From JBGTLA01 sp041744375 (GTDB taxonomy: Bacteria > Actinomycetota > Acidimicrobiia > Spongiisociales > ZC4RG35): a stretch of DNA of 5,913 nt. Below are positions 1 through 5,318 of the stretch, piece after piece. The translations under genes were made by a program, and so were the position numbers. Below the pieces are notes generated by a model. That model was not told the origin of the DNA and made no database searches. It saw only the letters and a program-made list of their open reading frames with translations. Numbering within the stretch: position 1 is the first letter of the stretch; every line of letters begins with the position of its first letter. The stretch covers positions 1 through 5,913 of the forward strand of contig JBGTLA010000163.1 in the NCBI GenBank assembly GCA_041744375.1, in the 5' to 3' direction.

Positions 1-1446
1 GCCCTCGACGACGCCACGGACCTCGTCACCGAGGCGGCCGCTTCCTCCGGACCCTGGGAGGTGGGGGGCATCTCCCTGGCCGTGGTGGCGATCGCTCGGG
101 CCCATGGCCTCCTCACCGAGGTGCCGGCCGGCGCCACGGCCACCCAGAAGACCCTGGCCAGGCGAAGTGACGCCGATGAGGCCGTGTCCGGTGTCGACGA
201 CGTGCGCCTGGCCAGCCCCGTCCTCACCGACGCCGACTCCTACCAGGACACTCGCCGAGCTGCCCAGGCCCGGTCGGCGGCATCCGACAACAAGGGGAAG
301 TCCGAGGTCGCCGACGACGAGTCCACCGATCAGCTGCTCCGTGTCAGCCAATCCCCCCGGGTGTACCTGCCGAACGGCCAGAGCGGGCCGTTGGTGGTGG
401 GTGCCGTTCCCCGCGGCTTCTCCCGCTACGCCACCGACGGCCGGGCCGCCCTGGAGGAGGCGGCGGCGAGATGGCAGGTGGCCCAACGGCACGTCTCCGG
501 CGAGCTCTTTCCTCTTTTTGCGGCCAACCAACGGCGCGGGCTCCGCTCCGGTTACGACCAGGGCGACGTGTCCCCCCACGCCGCCCTCTTCATAGGTGCG
601 GGCCTCTACCAGCGCATGTACGAGCGGCGCGCCGCCCGGACGCGCCGCACCTACGCCGTCAGCCTCCTCGTCGACGCCTCGGCCTCGATGCTCATGTCCC
701 GCCCGGATGCGTCCAACTCGCGGCCGTGGGGGATGTCGGCGGCACTGCTGGGGGCGTGGACGCTGGCCCGGTTGGCCGACGAGCTCCAGATCGATTTCGA
801 GGTGGCGCTCTTCAACAAGGGTTTCGCGGCCCGCATCGACGATTCGGAGTGGTCCTACGGCCGTTCCCGCTCGGCCGCCACGGCCGGACTCCGCCAGACC
901 CAGGGCACCGCCGCCGACCGGCTGACCACCACCACCAACCACTATCTCGTCAAGCCCTTCGACCGGCGCTGGCGGGAATCCGAAGACCTGCTCTCCGGGC
1001 TCTTCTGGACAGCGGCCGAGCCACGGGCGGCCGCCTCCGCCGCCCGCCGCCAACCCCGTGAGTCTCCCCCCGTGTCCATGTTCGAGAAGGCCTCCAACGT
1101 CGACGAGTTCAACCTCGCCCACGCCGCCGACCGGATGTCACGGTTCGGCGCCCAGGTGAGGGTGTTGGTTGTTCTGGCCGATGGCATGACGCGCGGCTCG
1201 GTGGAAGCCCTCCGTTCGGTGGTGACCAATCTCGAGGGGACAGGGACGACCGTGCTGGGAATAGGCATCGGCGACGACACCGTCGTCAACGCCTACCAGC
1301 GGGCCGAGGTCGTCGAACAACCGGATCAACTCACCCGGGCGATGGTGGACGGCACCCGGGCCGCCCTCCGTCGCAGCCTCGCCCTGTGGGGGATGGACAC
1401 GTGGTGGCTGAGATCTTCGACCATGGCGAGAAAGGATGCTTCCTGA
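1..1446 (+). CDS. CobT-like VWA domain protein, 5'-truncated by the window edge
   Basis: The frame is open from the first base, so the true start lies upstream; 481 residues are visible and numbered here from base 1. Residues about 79-113 are charged and look disordered. A von Willebrand A domain runs from about 217 to 450. Its metal-ion-dependent adhesion site DxSxS is intact as D225-A-S227-A-S229, after a hydrophobic strand (SLLV). A later strand ends in LAD394G, and a GIGIGDD stretch lies at 420-426. The order of blocks (DxSxS, FEVALFNKGF, HYLVKPFDRRW, LADGM, GIGIGDD, then a QLTRAM helix) matches the VWA domain of CobT, the cobaltochelatase helper subunit, from memory. An Ala/Arg-rich insert lies at about 335-358. 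Such proteins bind Mg2+ and work in the cytoplasm with an AAA+ ATPase in metal insertion or protein remodelling. The stop overlaps the start of the ATPase gene by one base, which supports that partnership. The substrate is unknown. It could also be a NorD-type or other MoxR-associated VWA protein. Confidence 0.5.
   Translation, partial: ALDDATDLVTEAAASSGPWEVGGISLAVVAIARAHGLLTEVPAGATATQKTLARRSDADEAVSGVDDVRLASPVLTDADSYQDTRRAAQARSAASDNKGKSEVADDESTDQLLRVSQSPRVYLPNGQSGPLVVGAVPRGFSRYATDGRAALEEAAARWQVAQRHVSGELFPLFAANQRRGLRSGYDQGDVSPHAALFIGAGLYQRMYERRAARTRRTYAVSLLVDASASMLMSRPDASNSRPWGMSAALLGAWTLARLADELQIDFEVALFNKGFAARIDDSEWSYGRSRSAATAGLRQTQGTAADRLTTTTNHYLVKPFDRRWRESEDLLSGLFWTAAEPRAAASAARRQPRESPPVSMFEKASNVDEFNLAHAADRMSRFGAQVRVLVVLADGMTRGSVEALRSVVTNLEGTGTTVLGIGIGDDTVVNAYQRAEVVEQPDQLTRAMVDGTRAALRRSLALWGMDTWWLRSSTMARKDAS
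1429..1436 (+). promoter_or_regulatory. Ribosome binding site deciding the AAA+ ATPase start
   Basis: AGAAAGGA lies 9 nt before ATG 1446, inside the end of the VWA gene. It favours ATG 1446, whose A is the last base of the upstream TGA, over the in-frame ATG at 1386. The 1386 start would overlap the VWA gene by 61 nt. Confidence 0.6.
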
Positions 1447-2429
1447 TGGCTGAGAAGGTGAAGTTCGAGGATCCCAGTGGGCTCAGCCCACCGGTGGCGT
1501 TGGATCGCTTCGACCCTCCCGACGACCCCCAGCGGGCGGGCAAGATCCCCCATCCCGACCCCAATTACCTCGATTTGGGAATGCTGTTTCGCTTCGCCCA
1601 GGTGGAACAGGTCATCCGCACCCGCACCGACGGCTTCGTGCCCCTCCACGTGGCGGTGCGCGGCCATATGGGGACGGGCAAGGACTACGACATCGAGCAG
1701 TTCGCCGCTCTGTTGGGTCTCCCCTACTACCGCATCCCCCTCACGGGCGAGGTGCGCGACGTCACCCTCATCGGGTCCACGCAGCTGCACGGGGACGGCA
1801 AGGGCGGCACCGAATCGCGCTGGGAAGACGGCGACATCACACGGGCCCTGCGCGGACCGGCCCTCGTCAACCTCTCGGAGCTGAACGCAGCCGGAGCCGA
1901 GACCCTCTTCGCGCTCCACGGGCTGTTGGATCGGTACGCCGCCATCGACCTACCGACCGGGGAGACCATTCACCTTCGCCCCGACATCCGTCTGTTCGGC
2001 ACCATGAACCCGACCGATCTACGTGACTATGCCGGCACCCAAACACTGAACAAGGCTTTCGCCGACCGGTGGGTCATCTGGGAGAAGGGTTTTCCCACCG
2101 AAGACCAGGTGTCTGAGATGCTCAGCCTCAGGTACACCAACCTGCATGCCGACTACGTGGATGCCATCGCCCGGCTCTCGGTCGAGGTGAACGCCTCGTT
2201 CGATGCCCCGGATGCCGGGACGCGGGTGGAGACTCCGCTGTCGTTGCGTTCGATATTGGACCGGATCCCCACCGGGCTCTTGGTCCACGCCCAGGCCGAT
2301 GACCCGCTGCGACGGGCCTGGGAGGAGTTCGTCCTGCCCCACGTCGACCGCTACGACCGCGACCACTACGAGACCGTGTGGAACGCCGTGGTACGACGCG
2401 GACCGAGCCGCAAGCCGTTCGGACGCTGA
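1446..2429 (+). CDS. CobS/MoxR-like AAA+ ATPase with unusual Walker A and B motifs
   Basis: The product is 327 residues from ATG 1446. Block order matches CobS, from memory: a P-loop G73-HMGTGK79-D80, then IEQFAALLGLP; a Walker B-like strand ALVNLS144-E145; sensor 1 RLFGTMN188P; GTQTLNKAFADR208W with a likely arginine finger; and R268 in LSLRS as likely sensor 2. CobS and MoxR ATPases form rings that use ATP to remodel a partner, usually with a VWA protein; in cobaltochelatase the partner is CobT. The gene overlaps the upstream VWA gene by 1 nt, so the two are probably translated together. The oddity is at the Mg2+ site: the residue after the P-loop lysine is Asp instead of Ser/Thr, and the Walker B Asp is replaced by Ser, while the following catalytic-type Glu is kept. 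ATPase activity therefore cannot be assumed. The family call is firm. A cobalt chelatase role is not supported, because no CobN-type subunit is visible. Confidence 0.9.
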   Translation: MAEKVKFEDPSGLSPPVALDRFDPPDDPQRAGKIPHPDPNYLDLGMLFRFAQVEQVIRTRTDGFVPLHVAVRGHMGTGKDYDIEQFAALLGLPYYRIPLTGEVRDVTLIGSTQLHGDGKGGTESRWEDGDITRALRGPALVNLSELNAAGAETLFALHGLLDRYAAIDLPTGETIHLRPDIRLFGTMNPTDLRDYAGTQTLNKAFADRWVIWEKGFPTEDQVSEMLSLRYTNLHADYVDAIARLSVEVNASFDAPDAGTRVETPLSLRSILDRIPTGLLVHAQADDPLRRAWEEFVLPHVDRYDRDHYETVWNAVVRRGPSRKPFGR

Positions 2430-2442
2430 AACACCCAGCGGG

Positions 2443-2448
2443 TACCGT
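2443..2448 (+). promoter_or_regulatory. Possible -10 element for leaderless transcription of the LOG gene
   Basis: TACCGT fits TAnnnT and ends 7 nt before ATG 2456, the spacing expected for a transcript starting at the start codon. No convincing -35 box was found; TTCGGA at 2418-2423 is too far away (19 nt) and is a poor match. Readthrough from the ATPase gene, which ends only 26 nt upstream of the ATG, is equally possible. Confidence 0.3.
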
Positions 2449-2455
2449 CAGGGGC

Positions 2456-3541
2456 ATGCGCACCTACGATCTCGGCGACGCCGACCTGGACACCCGCGTC
2501 CGCCAGTTGGTGGCCGATGCCTCCGAGAACGAGAACGCCGACCTGGTGGCGGAGGTCATCACCACTGCCCTCAAGCTGCATCGCGACCAACCCAGCCGCG
2601 GAGACCTCCGTCTGGTCAACACTGCGCTCAAAGAGATGCGCTACTCGATGCTGGTGTTCTCCCGTCACGACGAGCCGAAGGTGACGATCTACGGTTCGGC
2701 GCGCTCGACGCCCGCCGACCCCAACTACCGGCTGTCAGAGGAGTTCGCCCGCATCATGGTCGAACGGGAGTGGGGGGTGATCACGGGAGCAGGACCGGGA
2801 GTGATGGAGGCAGGCAACAAGGGAGCGGGGCCCGAGAATTCCTATGGGGTCAACATCCGGTTGCCGTTCGAGGCCAACGCCAACAAGTACCTCAGGCCGG
2901 AACGGACGGTCAACTTCAAGTACTTCTTCACTCGCAAACTCGGCTTCGTCAAGGAGTCGCATGCCTTTGCCATCTTCCCCGGGGGGTTCGGCACCCTCGA
3001 CGAGATGTTCGAGCTCCTCACCCTCGTCCAGACCGGCAAATCCGACGTCCATCCCATCATCCTCCTGGAGACGGAAGGCTCCGGTTACTGGAGCAGGTTC
3101 ATGCCGTTCATTGAAGAGGTGCTGGTGGGGGAAGGCTTCATCGCCCCCTACGACCTCAACCTGTTCTCGGTCACGAGCGACCCGGTGGCGGCAGCCGACG
3201 AGATGTGCCACTTCTACGCCAACTACCACTCCCAACGGTACGTGGGCGGTGTGCTGTATCTGCGCATGGCCGTGCCCCCCGATCCGGAGACACTGGCGAG
3301 GCTGAACACCGAGTTCGCCGACATCATCGTGGATCAACCACTCGAAGTGGTCGACCCCAGCCCGGCCGAGGTGGCCGACGAAGACGTGTTGGACCTCGCC
3401 CGGGTGTCGTTCCGCTTCAACCGGCGTGGGTTCGGCCGCTTGCGGGCCCTCATCGACGAGCTGAATGACCTCGTCATCACCCCCACCGCCGTACATCCGC
3501 CGTCGCCCATGGGAGAAGAACAAGCCGAACGCCCGTGGTGA
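2456..3541 (+). CDS. LOG-family protein (predicted nucleoside-5'-monophosphate phosphoribohydrolase), long form
   Basis: The product is 361 residues from ATG 2456. The Rossmann-like core carries the LOG signature: GSAR at 80-83, TGAGPGVMEAGNKGA at 110-124, a TR160K basic site, and P175-GGFGTLDE183. The Arg and Glu of these last two motifs are the catalytic residues in the family. LOG enzymes, often misannotated as lysine decarboxylases, split nucleoside monophosphates, including cytokinin nucleotides, into base and ribose 5-phosphate; PpnN of E. coli is a bacterial example. Typical short LOG proteins are near 200 residues. This one adds about 75 N-terminal residues and about 100 C-terminal residues, including RYVG at 261-264 and an Arg-rich helix at 320-337. 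I recall a similar tail in long cyanobacterial LOG proteins. ATG 2456 was chosen because family-like sequence begins there and a TAnnnT box precedes it. GTG 2378 would overlap the ATPase gene by 52 nt, and AGGGG just before the ATG is too close to act as a good ribosome site. The substrate is unproven. Confidence 0.9.
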   Translation: MRTYDLGDADLDTRVRQLVADASENENADLVAEVITTALKLHRDQPSRGDLRLVNTALKEMRYSMLVFSRHDEPKVTIYGSARSTPADPNYRLSEEFARIMVEREWGVITGAGPGVMEAGNKGAGPENSYGVNIRLPFEANANKYLRPERTVNFKYFFTRKLGFVKESHAFAIFPGGFGTLDEMFELLTLVQTGKSDVHPIILLETEGSGYWSRFMPFIEEVLVGEGFIAPYDLNLFSVTSDPVAAADEMCHFYANYHSQRYVGGVLYLRMAVPPDPETLARLNTEFADIIVDQPLEVVDPSPAEVADEDVLDLARVSFRFNRRGFGRLRALIDELNDLVITPTAVHPPSPMGEEQAERPW

Positions 3542-3578
3542 CATCGCCGCCATCAAACCTCTCGTTCGACTACTTTCA

Positions 3579-3590
3579 GAGGTGAGGTGA
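3579..3590 (+). promoter_or_regulatory. Doubled Shine-Dalgarno before ppk2
   Basis: GAGGTGA occurs twice with a 2-nt overlap (3579-3585 and 3584-3590). The first copy ends 7 nt before ATG 3593, which is ideal spacing, and it makes ATG 3593 preferable to GTG 3587, which lies inside the second copy. A TACTTT hexamer at 3571-3576 could be a -10 box, but it would leave a leader of only about 10 nt. Confidence 0.65.
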
Positions 3591-3592
3591 CC

Positions 3593-4447
3593 ATGACGAA
3601 TACGACTCTCCCCGCCGGAGCCGACGATCCGGTACTGGCTCCCCCCGGCGATCCGTCGCACTACACGTCGAAGGGGCGCGTCAAGAGCAAGGTGTACGAA
3701 CGGGAGCTGGCCCGGCTCCAAGAGGAGCTGGTCAAGCTCCAGTACTGGATCCAATCCCAGGGGCTCAAGGTGCTCGTCATCTTCGAGGGGCGGGGCTCGG
3801 CCGGCAAGGGGGGTGTCATCAAGCGGATCACCGAGCGCACCAGTCCCCGCATCGTCCGGGTGGTGGCTCTGCCCAAACCCACCGAACGCGAGCAAACGCA
3901 GTGGTACTTCCAGCGTTATGTCGAGCACCTTCCCGCCGCCGGGGAGATGGTTCTGTTCGATCGCAGCTGGTACAACCGCTCGAACGTGGACTGGGTCATG
4001 GGTTTTTGCACCGAGGAGGAGCATCGCGAGTTCCTCCGTTCCTGCCCCGAGTTCGAGCGGATGCTGGTCCGGTCGGGCATCGTGCTCTTGAAGTATTGGT
4101 TCTCGGTCAGCTTCGAGGAACAGCACCGACGTTTCGAGTCGCGCAATGAAGAGCCCCTCAAGCGGTGGAAGCTGTCGGACATGGACCTCGCCGAGCACGA
4201 GCAGTACGTGCGCTACTCGATGGCCAAGGACACGACTTTTCAGTACACCGACATAAAGCAGGCCCCCTGGTTCGTCGTGCCCTCCGACGACAAGCGATCG
4301 GCTCGCCTCAACTGCATCGCCCACCTCCTCGATCAGTTCGATTACAAGGACATGGTTCCCGATCCGGTCGATCTGCCCGGCCGGCGTGACATACCCTATG
4401 TCCGGCCCCCCATGAGCGAACAGACGTTCGTGACTGCCCGGTGGTGA
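3593..4447 (+). CDS. ppk2: Polyphosphate kinase 2, class I (single domain)
   Basis: The product is 284 residues, the usual size of a one-domain PPK2. Family landmarks are in order: an N-terminal helix with LVKLQYWIQ; the P-loop F64-EGRGSAGK72-GG with VIKRITE after it; a PKPTEREQTQWYFQRYVEHLPAAGE block (split around residues 95-120); Walker B LFD123RSWYNR129; and the lid K190-RWKLS. PPK2 transfers phosphate between polyphosphate and nucleotides. Single-domain class I members mainly act on nucleoside diphosphates, making ATP or GTP from ADP or GDP and polyphosphate, in the cytosol. The oddity is G68: the family normally has Asp there (GRDxAGKGG), and the codon GGC is one transition from GAC. 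Everything else seems intact, so the gene looks functional or only modified in specificity. It lies 51 nt after the LOG gene and may be co-transcribed with it. Confidence 0.95.
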   Translation: MTNTTLPAGADDPVLAPPGDPSHYTSKGRVKSKVYERELARLQEELVKLQYWIQSQGLKVLVIFEGRGSAGKGGVIKRITERTSPRIVRVVALPKPTEREQTQWYFQRYVEHLPAAGEMVLFDRSWYNRSNVDWVMGFCTEEEHREFLRSCPEFERMLVRSGIVLLKYWFSVSFEEQHRRFESRNEEPLKRWKLSDMDLAEHEQYVRYSMAKDTTFQYTDIKQAPWFVVPSDDKRSARLNCIAHLLDQFDYKDMVPDPVDLPGRRDIPYVRPPMSEQTFVTARW

Positions 4448-4482
4448 CGGGGGCCCTATGGGTACATCTCTCGGATTCGCAC

Positions 4483-4488
4483 TAGACT
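4483..4488 (+). promoter_or_regulatory. Possible -10 element for leaderless transcription from GTG 4495
   Basis: TAGACT matches TAnnnT and ends 6 nt before GTG 4495. The 47-nt gap after ppk2 has no Shine-Dalgarno next to this GTG, which fits a leaderless transcript. No clear -35 box lies 16-19 nt upstream. Confidence 0.4.
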
Positions 4489-4494
4489 GGGCAG

Positions 4495-5223
4495 GTGCGT
4501 GAGATCCTTTCCGACCTGGTAGCCGAACAGCAGTTCCTCGATCAATCGCTCCAGCGCATTCCCATCAAGCACTGGGATCGATCCACACCTTCCCAGGGAT
4601 GGACGGTACGCGACACCATCAGCCATCTCGCCGATTTCGCGGAGTTGGCCGCCGATTCACTGGCGGGCGGCAACAAGGTGATGGAATGGCGGACGGCCAC
4701 CGACCTCGATCAGCTCCGCCAGCGCGCCATCGCCAAGGGTCGGGGAATGCGACCCCAAGACGTCATCGAGTGGTGGCGGGGGGGCCGGGCCCGAGTGGTG
4801 GAACCGCTCTCGCACATGTCCGGCGACGACCGAGTGGAATGGATTCAGGGCAGCATGAGCGCCCGCACCTTCGCCACCTTCCGCCTCATGGAGACTTGGG
4901 CCCATGGCCTCGACATCTACCAGGCACTGGGCGTCGACGTGGAGGACACCCCCCGCATCCGCCATGTCTGCTGGTTGGGCTGGAAGACTCTGCCCTACGC
5001 CTTCAAGGCCGCCGGGCTCGATTACACCCCCATCCGGGTGGAGGTCATCGGTCCCGGTTACGCCAAATGGGTGTACGGGCCCGAAGACGCCGAGGACGTG
5101 ATCAAGGGTTCCGCCTCCGATTGGGCTCGGGTCGTGGTGCGGCGCCCCTCCGGAGACGTCCGTCTCAAGGTCGCCGGTGAATCGGCTGCCCGGGCCATCG
5201 AGGTCGCCCAGGCCTATCTGTGA
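4495..5223 (+). CDS. TIGR03084-like metal-binding protein of the DinB / maleylpyruvate isomerase N-terminal fold
   Basis: The product is 242 residues from GTG 4495. The N-terminal half is a helical DinB-like bundle with GWTVRDTISH44LADFAE. Farther on is E133-TWAH137G, an ExxxH pair. H44, E133 and H137 match in order the His/Glu/His metal ligands of mycothiol-dependent maleylpyruvate isomerase-type proteins. The C-terminal half (about 165-242) has WVYGPEDAEDVIKGSASDWARVV followed by a VRRPSGDVRLKVAG strand pair and a final helix EVAQAYL, like the actinobacterial family TIGR03084 as I recall it. Proteins of this fold use a divalent metal and a thiol such as mycothiol in isomerase or transferase reactions, but the reaction of this family is not known. 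The gene follows ppk2 by 47 nt and probably has its own leaderless start. Its last ten bases and stop codon lie in the first unit of an 18-bp tandem repeat. Confidence 0.8.
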   Translation: MREILSDLVAEQQFLDQSLQRIPIKHWDRSTPSQGWTVRDTISHLADFAELAADSLAGGNKVMEWRTATDLDQLRQRAIAKGRGMRPQDVIEWWRGGRARVVEPLSHMSGDDRVEWIQGSMSARTFATFRLMETWAHGLDIYQALGVDVEDTPRIRHVCWLGWKTLPYAFKAAGLDYTPIRVEVIGPGYAKWVYGPEDAEDVIKGSASDWARVVVRRPSGDVRLKVAGESAARAIEVAQAYL

Positions 5224-5282
5224 CTAGAGGCCTATCTGTGACTAGAGGCCTATTTGTGACTAGAGGCCTGTCTGTGACCAGA
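5211..5282 (+). repeat. Four tandem copies of an 18-bp unit spanning a stop codon
   Basis: The unit is GGCCTATCTGTGACTAGA, with copies at 5211-5228, 5229-5246, 5247-5264 and 5265-5282. Copies 1 and 2 are identical, copy 3 has one change (C to T) and copy 4 has two. The first ten bases of copy 1 are the last codons of the upstream gene (Ala-Tyr-Leu, ending at the TGA). Because 18 is a multiple of three, each unit repeats the same in-frame TGA (5221, 5239, 5257, 5275), and a second frame gets TAG (5225, 5243, 5261). The third frame stays open. Each unit junction creates the 6-bp palindrome AGGCCT. Confidence 0.95.
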
Positions 5283-5318
5283 GGAGCCGACGGGTCCGGG
5301 CCCCCTTTCCCCCGGTGA
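5220..5318 (+). other. Speculative 32-residue ORF made mostly of the repeat, bridging two genes
   Basis: This frame starts at GTG 5220, which overlaps the upstream stop as GTGA, and ends at TGA 5316-5318, which overlaps the next gene's GTG 5315, again as GTGA. It would encode repeated VTRGL(S/F) followed by a Gly/Pro-rich tail. No ribosome site is visible and repeats can give such a frame by chance, so it is listed only as a candidate. Confidence 0.15.

Noticed and set aside
919..939. Short ACC repeat in the VWA gene as a possible slippage site
   Set aside because: It only encodes four threonines, and the frame continues normally through conserved sequence on both sides.
1386..1445. Upstream ATG start for the ATPase, adding 20 residues
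   Set aside because: It would overlap the VWA gene by 61 nt, while ATG 1446 has a Shine-Dalgarno at good distance and a stop/start overlap.
2424..2440. Inverted repeat CGCTG/CAGCG around the ATPase stop codon, as a terminator
   Set aside because: The stem is only 5 bp with a 7-nt loop and no T run follows.
2735..4324. A 529-codon open frame on the - strand opposite the LOG and ppk2 genes
   Set aside because: It lies opposite two clear conserved genes, has no recognisable motif, and spans their intergenic gap. Long antisense frames are common in GC-rich coding DNA.
5211..5282. CRISPR array
   Set aside because: The 18-bp units are directly adjacent with no spacers, and no cas gene is near.
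5296..5315. Inverted repeat CCGGG/CCCGG before the BtpA-like gene, as a terminator or translation-blocking hairpin
   Set aside because: The stem is 5 bp with a 10-nt loop in a C-rich tract and there is no T run, so it is easily chance in this composition.
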